Notes: a model not told the origin generated them from the letters alone. 64,000 bases of DNA from Geomonas anaerohicana (GCF_016458305.1 NZ_JAEMHL010000006.1:124001-188000); one strand, 5' to 3'; numbered from the stretch's first letter, positions 42,079 to 50,631 are shown. Program-made: numbers and translations.

Positions 42079-43224
42079 ATGCACATCGCACTCGTCGAGC
42101 CCTACTGCACCGGGTCCCACGCCGCCTGGGCCACCGAGTACGCCGCCCATTCGACCCATGACGTCGAACTCTTCACCCTGGCCGGCCGCAACTGGAAATG
42201 GCGCATGCACGGCGGGGCGGTCACCCTGGCCTCCCGCTTCCTCGCGGCAGGCAAGAAGCCCGACCTCATCCTCGCCACGGACATGCTCGACCTGACTACC
42301 TTCCTGGCGCTGACCAGGCCGCTTAGCGACCGTTGTCCAAGCGCCATCTACTTCCACGAGAACCAACTCACCTATCCATGGTCTCCCGGCGACCCTGATC
42401 CCGGGGCACAGCGCGACCTGCACTATGCCTTCATCAACTACGTGAGCGCGCTGGCCGCCGACGCCGTGCTCTTCAATTCGCGCTACCACATGGACTCCTT
42501 TTTGGGTGATCTCCCGGGTTTCCTGAAGCGCTTCCCCGATGCCGTCGACCTTGCCAGCGTCGATGCTATTGCGGCAAAAAGCCGCGTGCTCCCCCTGGGG
42601 CTGGACCTGGTCAAGCTGGACCGCTTTCGCCCGCAGGGGGCGACCGAACCGGAGGTGCCGCTGTTACTGTGGAACCACCGCTGGGAGTACGACAAGGCGC
42701 CGGAGGCATTTTTCGAGGCGCTGTACCAGTTGGCCGACGAGGGCATCGAGTTCCGGGTGGCGGTTTTGGGCGAGTCCTTCGGGCGGGTGCCGGCGGTCTT
42801 CAAAGAGGCGCGGGAGAGGCTCGGCGCGCGGGTGGCGGAGTGGGGCTACCAGAAAAGTTTCGGGGAGTACGCACAGTGGCTCTGGCGAGCTGACATCCTG
42901 CCGGTAACCTCGCGCCAGGAGTTCTTCGGCGCCAGCGTCGTACAGGCGCTCTACTGCGGCTGCCAGGCCTTGCTGCCGGACCGGCTGGCCTACCCGGAGC
43001 ACGTGCCGGGCGGCAGCGTGGAGGCGGTCGTGTATCGGGACGATGAGCCGCTGGTGGACCGGTTGCGGCAACTGCTGACCGGGGCGAGCGCAACGCGGCC
43101 GAACCTGGGCGGACACGTCGCGCGCTACGACTGGGGGCGGATCGCTGCGGTCTACGATGACTTCTTTGCTGGCTTGGTCGCTGGTGCAGGAGGAGTGGTG
43201 CCGGAGATTGCTTTCGGCTGGTGA
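42079..43224 (+). CDS. tRNA-queuosine mannosyltransferase-type glycosyltransferase (QTMAN/DUF3524)
   Basis: A 381-residue GT-B glycosyltransferase. The first 170 residues match the QTMAN N-domain (DUF3524) pattern: LVEPYCTGSHAAWATEY, FTLAGRNWKWRMHGGAV, YFHENQLTYPW and FNSRYHMDSFL. The C-terminal GT4-like part has LLLWNHRWEYDKAPEAFFEA and LPVTSRQEFFGASVVQALYC. In animals the homologue GTDC1 adds mannose to queuosine in tRNA-Asp; the bacterial versions are less studied, so the substrate here is inferred. It follows rodA by 40 bases with a small hairpin in between, and is likely unrelated to wall synthesis. Confidence 0.8.
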   Translation: MHIALVEPYCTGSHAAWATEYAAHSTHDVELFTLAGRNWKWRMHGGAVTLASRFLAAGKKPDLILATDMLDLTTFLALTRPLSDRCPSAIYFHENQLTYPWSPGDPDPGAQRDLHYAFINYVSALAADAVLFNSRYHMDSFLGDLPGFLKRFPDAVDLASVDAIAAKSRVLPLGLDLVKLDRFRPQGATEPEVPLLLWNHRWEYDKAPEAFFEALYQLADEGIEFRVAVLGESFGRVPAVFKEARERLGARVAEWGYQKSFGEYAQWLWRADILPVTSRQEFFGASVVQALYCGCQALLPDRLAYPEHVPGGSVEAVVYRDDEPLVDRLRQLLTGASATRPNLGGHVARYDWGRIAAVYDDFFAGLVAGAGGVVPEIAFGW

Positions 43225-43249
43225 GGAATAGAGGATGGGACGGCGGAGG

Positions 43250-43271
43250 GGGGGCGCCTCGGGGCGCCCCC
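43250..43271. terminator. Hairpin between convergent genes
   Basis: GGGGGCGCC pairs exactly with GGCGCCCCC around TCGG. It lies between the glycosyltransferase and zinc-ribbon stop codons. No T run follows on either strand, so it may be only a weak bidirectional end. Confidence 0.5.
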
Positions 43272-43279
43272 ATTCCCGT

Positions 43280-43432
43280 TTAGGCGGCTTGCTTGTTCAC
43301 GGTGATGATCTGGGACGCTTTCTCGAGCCAGACCGTACCGCAGGAGGTGCATTCCAGCAGGTCTTTGGCGTAGCCGTCGGAATGCATGTCGATCTCGATT
43401 CCTACTTTGTTGTCACAATGCGGGCATTTCAT
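43280..43432 (-). CDS. Small zinc-ribbon protein, 50 residues
   Basis: A short gene on the minus strand. The protein starts MKCPHCDNKVGIEIDMHSDG and contains two CxxC knuckles, CPHC (residues 3-6) and CTSC (28-31), enough for one zinc ribbon; the end is ITVNKQAA. It is preceded by GGGGAGA at a good distance and by a clear sigma-70 promoter. Its role is unknown; ribbons like this bind nucleic acid or serve as protein contacts. It is too short for the usual length cut-off, which may hide it in annotations. Confidence 0.8.
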   Translation of the reverse strand: MKCPHCDNKVGIEIDMHSDGYAKDLLECTSCGTVWLEKASQIITVNKQAA

Positions 43433-43471
43433 TTTTCGTTTCTCCCCAAGGGCGGAATTTATGATTTTGAC

Positions 43472-43499
43472 AATATATAGAACGTATCGTGTTGGTCAA
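43472..43499 (-). promoter_or_regulatory. Sigma-70 promoter of the zinc-ribbon gene
   Basis: On the minus strand TTGACC and TATATT are separated by 16 bases and end 40 bases before the start codon. Confidence 0.65.
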
Positions 43500-43883
43500 G
43501 TGCTATTTTTTGGAAAAAGTCACCTAAAACAGTAGTTTAGCTTTTGTCTCTCCCTTGTTCCCTGAGCCTTCATTTTAAAACATTTCATTTTTTTGCGTCA
43601 ACTTCATCCTCCCTTATTGATGTAAACACCTGTATTCACAGATTGATTCCCACAATCAAACAAGGGTATGTCTCGGAAGCGCTTTGTAGTTGACCTTTGC
43701 GTAAAATGATCGGTGTGGCGAAAAAAATATTCGCACCCGAAATCGTGGAACGATGGTTTGATGGAGCGTATACGGTATCTGGGCACAGAACTGCATCTGT
43801 TTAAATTTCCGCTGGAAATTTTATGCAGTAAATGGTATATTTGCGCTCGCTAATTTACCGGCCGGCCCGATCGGAGGTGCGAC
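43500..43883. other. AT-rich gene-free stretch
   Basis: About 380 bases, markedly AT-rich compared with its surroundings, between divergent genes. It probably holds the promoter of the radical SAM gene and an inverted repeat at 43803-43821. A 60-codon frame on the minus strand (43604-43786) has no ribosome site or domain, so I do not call it a gene. Confidence 0.5.
43803..43821. promoter_or_regulatory. Perfect inverted repeat upstream of the radical SAM gene
   Basis: AAATTTCC and GGAAATTT flank GCT, 63 bases before the start codon; a possible operator. Confidence 0.4.
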
Positions 43884-44897
43884 ATGAAAGAAGCCATGTT
43901 CTACCAGAAGCTGGACGGCGCACGCGTGCGCTGCGAACTGTGCCGTTTCGGCTGCCTGATCGCGTCGGGGCAGCGTGGCCGTTGCCGGGTCCGGGAGAAC
44001 CGTGACGGGGTGTTGTACACCTTGGTCTATGGCAATCTCGTTGCCGAGCACGTCGATCCCATTGAAAAGAAACCGCTTTTTCATCTCCTGCCCGGGAGCC
44101 GCTCCTACTCCGTGGCTACCGTCGGCTGCAATTTCAGGTGCCTGCACTGCCAGAACTACACCATCGCCCAGCCCGATGAACGGGCCGTGGAGCGCTCCGG
44201 CAATTTCGTCGAGCCTCAAAGCGTGGTGGAACGGGCGCTCGCCACGGGGTGCCGCTCCATCGCCTACACCTACACCGAGCCCACCATCTTCTTCGAGTAT
44301 GCCTACGAGACCGCCAAACTGGCCAAGGCAGCCGGGCTCAAGAACATCTTCGTCACCAACGGCTACATTTCCAGCGCTGCCCTGGCCGCCATCGCCCCCT
44401 ACCTCGATGCCGCCAACATCGATCTCAAGGGATTTTCCGACTCCTTCTATCGCGAAGTGGTGGGAGCTGCGCTCGGGGAGGTGCTGGACTGCATCCGGGA
44501 CTACAAGCGGCAGGGGATCTGGGTCGAAGTGACGACCCTGGTGATACCCAACCGCAACGACTCCGAAGCCGAGTTGCGCGACCTTGCCCGCTTCATCGCC
44601 GAGGAGGTAGGTGTGGAGACACCCTGGCACGTGACCCAGTTCTACCCGACCCACCGCCTCACCGACCAGCCGCGCACGCCGGTGGAAACCCTGCGGGCCG
44701 CGAGGCGCATCGGGCAGGAGGCGGGGCTTCGCTATGTCTATGAAGGCAACGTGCCGGGGGAGGGGGGCGAAAACAGTTATTGCTCTTTGTGTGGCTCCCT
44801 GCTAATTAAGAGGCTCGGCTACCTGGTGGAAAAGAATTTTCTCTGCAATGGGACCTGCCCCGGATGCGGGGCGGTCATCGAGGGTGTATGGACGTAA
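43884..44897 (+). CDS. amrS: AmmeMemoRadiSam-system radical SAM enzyme
   Basis: A 337-residue radical SAM protein of the PflA-like AmrS type. The N-terminus carries a cysteine cluster (CELCRFGC), the iron-sulfur motif is CNFRCLHC (about residues 89-96) followed by QNYTIAQ, and further motifs are YTEPTIFFEYAYETA, NIDLKGFSDSFYREV and HVTQFYPTHRLTDQP. A C-terminal CSLCG/CPGC pair adds another metal site. The system is named for its usual partners, AMMECR1 and Memo proteins, which are not next to it here. Its reaction is not established. The end overlaps the following histidine kinase gene, so the two are probably co-transcribed. Confidence 0.85.
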   Translation: MKEAMFYQKLDGARVRCELCRFGCLIASGQRGRCRVRENRDGVLYTLVYGNLVAEHVDPIEKKPLFHLLPGSRSYSVATVGCNFRCLHCQNYTIAQPDERAVERSGNFVEPQSVVERALATGCRSIAYTYTEPTIFFEYAYETAKLAKAAGLKNIFVTNGYISSAALAAIAPYLDAANIDLKGFSDSFYREVVGAALGEVLDCIRDYKRQGIWVEVTTLVIPNRNDSEAELRDLARFIAEEVGVETPWHVTQFYPTHRLTDQPRTPVETLRAARRIGQEAGLRYVYEGNVPGEGGENSYCSLCGSLLIKRLGYLVEKNFLCNGTCPGCGAVIEGVWT

Positions 44898-46270
44898 TGC
44901 GGCGCATGGCCCGGTGGGCGAAGCTCTCCGAACCAGGGTTCGTTTCTTTTTTTTTCCAGGTACTACTTGGCGCGGTTATCGTCCTCGTGTTCTGGGTCGT
45001 CGATGGGCTGCTCGATTACCTGCTCTTCGGTGGCAAGCCGCTCAGCGAGTATCTGTTGGCCTCGGACAGCCACGAGGACTTCGCCCTGGTACTTTTTCTG
45101 GTCTGTGGCCTGCTGCTCTACAGCCGCCGCGCCCACCGCAACGAAGCCGCTTTGGAGCGGGCTCTGCAGGATGCGCTGGAAGAGGCCCAAAAGGAGCGGG
45201 CCAAGATGGAGCGTATCTTTGAGGCCCTAGGGGAGGCCGTCTCCATCCAGGATCCCGAACTCAAGGTGCTCTATCAAAACCCGGCCCACCAGCGCATGAC
45301 CGGCACCCATGCCGGTCGCTACTGCTACGAGGCGTACCGCAAGGAGAGCGAGGCCTGCGCCGGGTGCCACATTCTTGCCTCCTTCGAGGACGGCAAGGTG
45401 CACCGCGCCGAACTGGGGCCGGAGGCTTCCGCCACCGGGGGGTACGTCGAGCTGATCGGCTCTTCCCTGAAGGGGAGTGACGGCAAGCCCCTTTTCGGCA
45501 TCGAGATCGTCCGCGACATCACGGCGCGCAAGCTTGCCGAACAGGAAACCGCCGCTCTCAACGCGGCCCTTACCCACCAGGCCGCGGAACTGCAACAGGC
45601 AAACCAGGAGCTCGAGGCGTTCTGCCACGCCATCTCCCACGACATGCGTGCCCCGCTCACCAGGGTGTACAGTTCGGCCCAGGAGCTGCGGGGATACCGC
45701 GAACAGCTCGATGAAAACGGCCGCTTCTTCGTCGATCTCGTCCATGACGGCTGCATCCAGATGGAGGCACTGCTCGACTCGCTGATGGTGCTCTGCCGCG
45801 TCACCGAGGTGGAGATTTCCTGCACGACCTTCGACCTGGTCCCCGCCGCCCTCGAGATAGCGGCCCAACTGCGCCAGGATTACCCCGATCGCCCCGTTTC
45901 CTTCCGCGCCCCCGAACATCTCACGGTGCACGGGGATCCCCAGCTTCTCCGGGTGGTTTTGGAAAACCTTCTCTCCAACGCCTGGAAGTACAGCACCAAG
46001 GTGGAAGCCCCGGTGGTGGAGCTCGGCTCTCAGACCACCGAGCAGGGGGAGACCGCCATCTTCATCCGCGACAACGGCGCCGGCTTCGACAGCACCCGCG
46101 CCGGACAGCTGTTCCAGCCCTTCAAGCGGCTGCACACCTACCGCGAGTTCCCCGGCACCGGCCTGGGGCTTGCCACGGTGCGCCGTATCGTGCGCCGTCA
46201 CAACGGCCGGGTCTGGGGGGAAGGGGAGCCCGGCCGCGGGGCCACCTTCTACTTCACGCTGCCGCGGTGA
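44888..46270 (+). CDS. Membrane histidine kinase with PAS domain
   Basis: A sensor kinase of about 460 residues. Two membrane helices (FQVLLGAVIVLVFWVVDGLL and LVLFLVCGLLLYS) frame a short periplasmic loop, followed by a coiled coil, a PAS domain (about residues 125-220), the HisKA helix (CHAISHDMRAPLTRVYS) and a HATPase domain with NLLSNAWKYS and GTGLGLATVRRIV. The PAS domain contains CAGCH, which looks like a haem motif but is in the cytoplasmic part and is common as a cysteine pair in such PAS domains. I start at the ATG at 44888 (GAGGG just upstream); the ATG at 44897, overlapping the amrS stop, is equally possible. No response regulator is adjacent. Confidence 0.85.
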   Translation: MDVMRRMARWAKLSEPGFVSFFFQVLLGAVIVLVFWVVDGLLDYLLFGGKPLSEYLLASDSHEDFALVLFLVCGLLLYSRRAHRNEAALERALQDALEEAQKERAKMERIFEALGEAVSIQDPELKVLYQNPAHQRMTGTHAGRYCYEAYRKESEACAGCHILASFEDGKVHRAELGPEASATGGYVELIGSSLKGSDGKPLFGIEIVRDITARKLAEQETAALNAALTHQAAELQQANQELEAFCHAISHDMRAPLTRVYSSAQELRGYREQLDENGRFFVDLVHDGCIQMEALLDSLMVLCRVTEVEISCTTFDLVPAALEIAAQLRQDYPDRPVSFRAPEHLTVHGDPQLLRVVLENLLSNAWKYSTKVEAPVVELGSQTTEQGETAIFIRDNGAGFDSTRAGQLFQPFKRLHTYREFPGTGLGLATVRRIVRRHNGRVWGEGEPGRGATFYFTLPR

Positions 46271-46356
46271 CGTGGAAACGGTTGCCCCGGCAGCGCCATT
46301 CATGCTATACATCAACTTTCTTTCAATAAAATCCACGTGATGAAGAGGTTTTCTTC

Positions 46357-47004
46357 TTGAAGGTTTCATTGCTACGTCGCTTCTGGGTTACTTTCTCGGT
46401 CTGGGTAATCGGCAGCTACGCTTCACTGTTGAACCGGTTCCGCGTCGAGGGAGCCCACCACATCCCCGCCGATGGAGGGGTCCTGATCGCCTCCAACCAC
46501 ATCTCCGCCTACGACACCGTGTTTCTCCCTTGGGCCGTGATCCGTAACCACCCGATGCAGATGCTGTGGGCCCCGGCCAAGGAAGAGCTTTTCTCCGGGC
46601 TCATGGGGCTCGTATACCGCTCCTGGGGCGCCTTCCCGGTGCGCCGGGGCCGCGACGTGCGTGCCGGCAAGCAGATCAACGCGCTTTTGGCCGACCAGAA
46701 GGTGATGCTCTTCCCCGAGGGGACCAGGCACAAGGACGGCGTCCTCGGCAAGGGTAACCGCGGCGTGGGCAAGATCATCTACGACACCAGGCCGCACGTG
46801 ATCCCGACTGCGCTCACCGGTATCAACCGCTGGAAGTTCCCGGGTGTGGGGCTGCAAGGGGGCGTGGTTTTCGGCGCGCCGCTCGATTTCAGCGACCTGT
46901 ACCAGCTCGAGGACTGCAAGGAGACTCACCAGTTGATCGTGGACCGCGTTATGGACGCCATCGCCGCGCAGTTGCAGCAGGGGAGGCAGTCGCATGAGGG
47001 TTGA
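46357..47004 (+). CDS. plsC: 1-acyl-sn-glycerol-3-phosphate acyltransferase
   Basis: A 215-residue membrane-associated acyltransferase that puts the second acyl chain on the phospholipid precursor. The catalytic NHISAYD (HX4D) is at about residues 46-52, and the substrate-binding FPEGTR at about 122-127. The N-terminal hydrophobic stretch anchors it. It uses a TTG start preceded by AAGAGG. It overlaps the start of rnhA by 11 bases. Confidence 0.9.
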   Translation: MKVSLLRRFWVTFSVWVIGSYASLLNRFRVEGAHHIPADGGVLIASNHISAYDTVFLPWAVIRNHPMQMLWAPAKEELFSGLMGLVYRSWGAFPVRRGRDVRAGKQINALLADQKVMLFPEGTRHKDGVLGKGNRGVGKIIYDTRPHVIPTALTGINRWKFPGVGLQGGVVFGAPLDFSDLYQLEDCKETHQLIVDRVMDAIAAQLQQGRQSHEG

Positions 47005-47440
47005 GATCTTCTGCGACGGCGCCTGCAGCGGCAACCCCGGCGTCGGCGGCTGGGGGAGCATCCTGCGCTACGGCGACAAGGTTAAGGAGCTTTCCGGCGC
47101 CGAGGGCGAGACCACCAACAACCGGATGGAGATGAGCGCCGCCATCCAGGCGCTGGAGGCGCTGACCCGCCCCTGCGAGGTGGTGGTCACCACCGACTCG
47201 CAGTACCTCGCCAAGGGAATGACCGAGTGGCTTGCCGGTTGGGTGAAAAGGGGATGGGTGAACTCCAAGAAGGAACCGGTCCTGAACCGCGACCTCTGGG
47301 AGAAACTGCTGGCGCTCGCCAAGACCCACCGGATCACCTGGGTCTGGGTGCGCGGCCACAACGGCCACGTGGAAAACGAGCGCTGCGACGAACTGGCGCG
47401 GGCGGCTATCGACAGCTACCGGGCCGGCGCAGGCAGGTAA
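46994..47440 (+). CDS. rnhA: Ribonuclease HI
   Basis: A 148-residue enzyme that cuts the RNA strand of RNA-DNA hybrids. The four acidic active-site residues are visible: Asp in [11 protein letters not shown], Glu in NNRMEMSAA, Asp in [11 protein letters not shown], and Asp in NERCDELAR, plus the His in VRGHNGH. Its length matches type 1 RNase HI. The ATG lies within the plsC end; the HNH gene follows 32 bases on. Confidence 0.96.
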   Translation: MRVEIFCDGACSGNPGVGGWGSILRYGDKVKELSGAEGETTNNRMEMSAAIQALEALTRPCEVVVTTDSQYLAKGMTEWLAGWVKRGWVNSKKEPVLNRDLWEKLLALAKTHRITWVWVRGHNGHVENERCDELARAAIDSYRAGAGR

Positions 47441-47472
47441 GGGGGCGTCAGCCTCCCGATAACGAGGGTGCA

Positions 47473-47787
47473 GTGGATTACTTTATCATCGAGGTCTCCG
47501 AGGAGGAGGTCCGGCGCGAGCGTGAAAAGGCGCGCGAACTGCGGCGCAGCCAGTGGTGGAAGAACCGGGTGGCCAAGGGGGTCTGCCACTGGTGCCGGGG
47601 CAAATTCCCCCCGGCTGAGCTCTCCATGGACCATATCGTTCCCGTGATCCGGGGCGGCAAGTCCGCCAAGGGGAACGTGGTCCCCTGCTGCAAGGAATGC
47701 AACAACAAGAAGAAGCACATGCTCCCCATCGAGTGGCAGGAATACCTGGCAGGGATGGGGCGGGACGGCGGCGCCGGCGCGGAGTGA
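47473..47787 (+). CDS. HNH endonuclease family protein
   Basis: A 104-residue protein with the HNH fold: zinc cysteines CHWC and CKEC, the catalytic His in MDHIVPVIRGG, then Asn in GNVVPCCKECNNKKK. The basic N-terminal helix (EEEVRREREKARELRR) is likely the nucleic-acid contact. Stand-alone HNH proteins of this type are often DNA nucleases, but a housekeeping role between rnhA and a phosphatase gene is also possible. The GTG start is placed five bases after GAGGG; the frame is open further upstream inside rnhA. Confidence 0.85.
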   Translation: MDYFIIEVSEEEVRREREKARELRRSQWWKNRVAKGVCHWCRGKFPPAELSMDHIVPVIRGGKSAKGNVVPCCKECNNKKKHMLPIEWQEYLAGMGRDGGAGAE

Positions 47788-47808
47788 GGCTGCCGTGGAG
47801 ATAGAGTT

Positions 47809-48429
47809 TTGAGCCAAAAGATCAAGGCGGTCATCTACGACTGCGACGGCGTGTTGTTCGACTCCTTCGAGGCGAACTACGCCTTTTACCACCAGATCCT
47901 GGAGCGCTTCGGCAAGCCCGCCATCGACCGCGGCGACCACGATACCATGCGCATCCTGCACACCTACTGCAACAAGGACGTGCTCGAATACCTGTTTGCC
48001 GGCGACGACCGCATGGACGAGGTGCGCGCCTTTTCCGCCGGCATCGACTACCGTAAACTCTTCCCGCTCATGGTCATGGAGCAGGGGCTGCGCGAGACCT
48101 TGGACGCGTTGAAGGGGAGGGTGGAGCTGGCGATCTGCACCAACCGCGCGAGCTCAATGGACATCCTGCTCGCCTCCTTCGGGCTGGACGGTTACTTCAG
48201 CTGCGTCATGACGGCAGGGAGAGTCAAGAACCCCAAGCCGCATCCGGAGCCGCTCTTCAAGGTGCTGGAGCACTACGGACTCGCGCCGGACGAGGCACTC
48301 TTCGTCGGCGACTCGGACGTGGACCGCCGCGCCGCCCAAGGCGCCGGGGTCCCCTTCGTCGCCTACCGCGGTGACCTCGGGGGGACCACAAGGATAGATA
48401 GACACCAGGATCTGCTGTTACTGCTTTAG
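47809..48429 (+). CDS. HAD-superfamily phosphatase
   Basis: A 206-residue HAD hydrolase of the phosphoglycolate phosphatase type. Motif I is IYDCDGVLFDS (nucleophile Asp about residue 11), motif II ICTNRASS, motif III with Lys in RVKNPKPHPEP, and motif IV FVGDSDVDRRAA. The helical cap is between motifs I and II. The substrate is unknown. It uses a TTG start with weak upstream GAG, and follows the HNH gene by 21 bases. Confidence 0.9.
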   Translation: MSQKIKAVIYDCDGVLFDSFEANYAFYHQILERFGKPAIDRGDHDTMRILHTYCNKDVLEYLFAGDDRMDEVRAFSAGIDYRKLFPLMVMEQGLRETLDALKGRVELAICTNRASSMDILLASFGLDGYFSCVMTAGRVKNPKPHPEPLFKVLEHYGLAPDEALFVGDSDVDRRAAQGAGVPFVAYRGDLGGTTRIDRHQDLLLLL

Positions 48430-48448
48430 CCACCGGAGGGTTGGACCT

Positions 48449-48901
48449 ATGGAGCCTGTGCCGCAGGAAGATGTCGAGAAGCTGTTCAGTCGCGCCCTCA
48501 CCGCCTTTTCCGTCGGCGAGTACCAGGTGGCCCTTGCCCAACTCGAGCGGGCGCTGAAGCTCCAGGACAACCCGTTGCTGCACTCCTACCTCGGCCTGTG
48601 CATCGCCAAGGAGCGGGGCCAGGTGAAGAAAGGGCGCGAGCTCTGCCTTGCCTCCCTGGAGCTCGAGCCGGAGAACCCGGTGCACTACCTGAACCTGGCC
48701 CGGGTGCACCAGGCGGCCCGTGAGAAGCCGCAAGCCCTGGAGGCGCTCAGGAAGGGGATGTCGGTCGGCGGGAGCGAGGAGATCAAGGCGCTCCTGGCCA
48801 CACTCGGCACCAGGAAACCGCCGCCGCTGCGTTTCCTTTCCCGGGATCACTTCCTGAACAAGTGGCTGGGCATCGCTCTTTCCCGCGTCGGCCTGCGTTG
48901 A
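48449..48901 (+). CDS. TPR-repeat protein
   Basis: A 150-residue protein made of about three TPR units (ALTAFSVGEYQVALAQLERA, YLNLARVHQAAREKPQALEA and one between), with a basic C-terminal tail (RFLSRDHFLNKWLGIALSRV). TPR proteins act as scaffolds; no partner is seen. It follows the HAD gene by 19 bases and is likely in the same transcript. Confidence 0.75.
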   Translation: MEPVPQEDVEKLFSRALTAFSVGEYQVALAQLERALKLQDNPLLHSYLGLCIAKERGQVKKGRELCLASLELEPENPVHYLNLARVHQAAREKPQALEALRKGMSVGGSEEIKALLATLGTRKPPPLRFLSRDHFLNKWLGIALSRVGLR

Positions 48902-48960
48902 GCCCGGTTCCGTAGTATACTTTTCCTCGTTTGCCCATCCAGAGCGCGAGGAGGTGCCAG

Positions 48961-49341
48961 ATGACCGACCGATTCAAGGAACAGGGTGCTTTTAGCTGGT
49001 TTGAACTGACGACGGATGACGTTGCCGCCGCCCAGTCCTTTTACGGCAGGGTTTTCGGCTGGAGTATGGAGCGCTGGGACGGGGAAGGGGATTACACCCT
49101 GATCAAGGTTGCCGGCAAGGAGGTCGGGGGGATGGCTCCCGCCGGACCGGGGCACCGCAAGCCGCTGGGCTGGGGCGTGTATGTCACGGTGACCGATGTG
49201 GACCAGACCGCGGCCAAGGCCGAGGAGCTGGGAGGGACGGTGCTGGTTCCCCCCACCGACATCCCGAGGGTGGGGCGCTTCTGCGTGCTCCAGGATCCGC
49301 AGGGGGCGGTGGTGAGCGCCATCACCTACTGCCGCCCGTAG
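48961..49341 (+). CDS. VOC-family protein (glyoxalase fold)
   Basis: A 126-residue protein with two beta-alpha-beta modules: FSWFELTTDDVAAAQSFYGR and, after an insertion, WGVYVTVTDVDQTAAKAEEL, ending GRFCVLQDPQGAVVSAI. This is a common VOC subgroup with low metal-ligand conservation, so an enzyme activity is unproven. AGGAGGT precedes the ATG at 48961. A terminator follows. Confidence 0.85.
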   Translation: MTDRFKEQGAFSWFELTTDDVAAAQSFYGRVFGWSMERWDGEGDYTLIKVAGKEVGGMAPAGPGHRKPLGWGVYVTVTDVDQTAAKAEELGGTVLVPPTDIPRVGRFCVLQDPQGAVVSAITYCRP

Positions 49342-49360
49342 CGGATCTCACATAACGTCA

Positions 49361-49399
49361 AAGGCCGCGCCCGGAATCCGGTGCGCGGCCTTTTTTTTG
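49361..49399 (+). terminator. Strong Rho-independent terminator
   Basis: AGGCCGCGC pairs with GCGCGGCCT with a small internal loop, then eight Ts. It ends the VOC gene transcript. Confidence 0.85.
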
Positions 49400-49434
49400 T
49401 CTCATGGTTCCTAAGGGCAGCGTCCCGTTTTTTT

Positions 49435-49532
49435 CCCCCCTCCCAACCTCCCCCCTCCGGGGGGAGGAGCCGATCTGTAAGAACCACCGGTGAGGTCCCC
49501 GCCCCCGGAGGGGGAGGGCTAGTGAGGGGGAG
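49435..49532. repeat. Palindromic repeat, CTCCCCCCTCCGGGGG family (copy 2)
   Basis: ACCTCCCCCCTCCGGGGGG and CGCCCCCGGAGGGGGAGGG form hairpins, as in the element at 27437-27530. It lies between the convergent VOC and pfkA genes; no gene otherwise. Confidence 0.75.
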
Positions 49533-49572
49533 TCGGTCCTCCCGCTGCGAAAGCACGTGCAGTCTGTTCGTT

Positions 49573-50532
49573 CTAAATGCCGAGGATCATGGAAAGATCG
49601 TGCAGTTGATCCTGCTGGGTCTTCTCGCTCACCACCACCGTCTCCAGCGCCGTACAGCAGATCTCGCCGCAGCAAAGCCCCACCATCTTACCCTTCTCCC
49701 CGGCCAGCAACTGCTCGACCGCGGCATGGCCGAAGCGGCTCCCCAAGAGGCGGTCGAACACGGAAGGCGCGCCGCCGCGCTGGTAGTGCCCGAGCACGGT
49801 GACCCGGGTCTCGAAACCGATGGCGTCCTTGATGTTGTCGGCGATGTTCTGGGCGCGGCCGGCACCTTCGGCGAGGATGATGATGGCGTTGCTGCGCCCT
49901 TCCTCGTAGCGCTGCCTGAGCTGGTTGCACAGGTCGGCTATGTCGCACTCAACCTCCGGGATGATGGCGTACTCCGCGCCGGTGGCGATGGCGCTCATGC
50001 TGGCCAGGTAACCGGAGTTTCTTCCCATCACCTCGATGACGAAGGCGCGGTCGTGCGAGCTGGCGGTGTCCTTGATGCAGTCGACGGCGTAGATGATGTT
50101 GTTGAGCGCCGTGTCGACGCCGAGCGCCATGTCGGTGAAGGCGATGTCGTTGTCGATGCTGGCCGGGATCCCCATCACCGGCACCCCCATGCGGTGCAGG
50201 GCGAGCGCCCCGTTCAGCGAGCCGTCGCCGCCGATCACCACCAGCCCCTCGACCCCCAGGTCCTGCAGGTGTCGGACCGCCTTTTCCCGGCCCAGTACGG
50301 TGCGGAATTCCTCGCTGCGAGCCGACTGCAGGAAGGTGCCGCCGCGGTGCAGAATCCCGGCTACGTCCCTGGTGGTCATTTCCAAGAGGTCGCCCTTCAG
50401 CAGGCCCGCGTACCCCTTCCTGAAACCGACCACCTGCACCCCGTGTCCCAGCGCCGTGCGCGTTGCGCTCCTGATCGCCGCGTTCATGCCGGAGCAGTCT
50501 CCGCCGCTGGTGAGTATCCCGATCTTCTTCAT
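49573..50532 (-). CDS. pfkA: ATP-dependent 6-phosphofructokinase
   Basis: A 319-residue glycolytic kinase that phosphorylates fructose 6-phosphate. The ATP site starts KIGILTSGGDCSGMNAAIRS; GGDGS in VVIGGDGSLNGA is the ATP-type sequence (the pyrophosphate type has GGDDT); the catalytic Asp is in PASIDNDI. The effector region and length match bacterial PfkA. The start is the ATG at 50532 with GGAG about nine bases upstream; the longer frame to 50586 has no ribosome site. Its position among glycogen genes suggests a role in glycogen use. Confidence 0.95.
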   Translation of the reverse strand: MKKIGILTSGGDCSGMNAAIRSATRTALGHGVQVVGFRKGYAGLLKGDLLEMTTRDVAGILHRGGTFLQSARSEEFRTVLGREKAVRHLQDLGVEGLVVIGGDGSLNGALALHRMGVPVMGIPASIDNDIAFTDMALGVDTALNNIIYAVDCIKDTASSHDRAFVIEVMGRNSGYLASMSAIATGAEYAIIPEVECDIADLCNQLRQRYEEGRSNAIIILAEGAGRAQNIADNIKDAIGFETRVTVLGHYQRGGAPSVFDRLLGSRFGHAAVEQLLAGEKGKMVGLCCGEICCTALETVVVSEKTQQDQLHDLSMILGI

Positions 50533-50631
50533 GCTCTGACTCCGCTGGAGGTTAGTGTGCCGAGGGGGCTGGTCCGCCCCGGGCAAAGCAAGCTTGAATA
50601 TATCATGGGGTGTTGCATTTTCAACAAGGCC

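Noticed and set aside
43604-43786. A 60-codon frame on the minus strand
   Set aside because: No ribosome site, no domain, and it lies in an AT-rich stretch without promoter signals for it.
45350-45370. CAGCH in the kinase near amrS as a haem-c site
   Set aside because: It is in the cytoplasmic PAS domain after both membrane helices, where haem is not attached covalently; cysteine pairs at this place are common in PAS domains.
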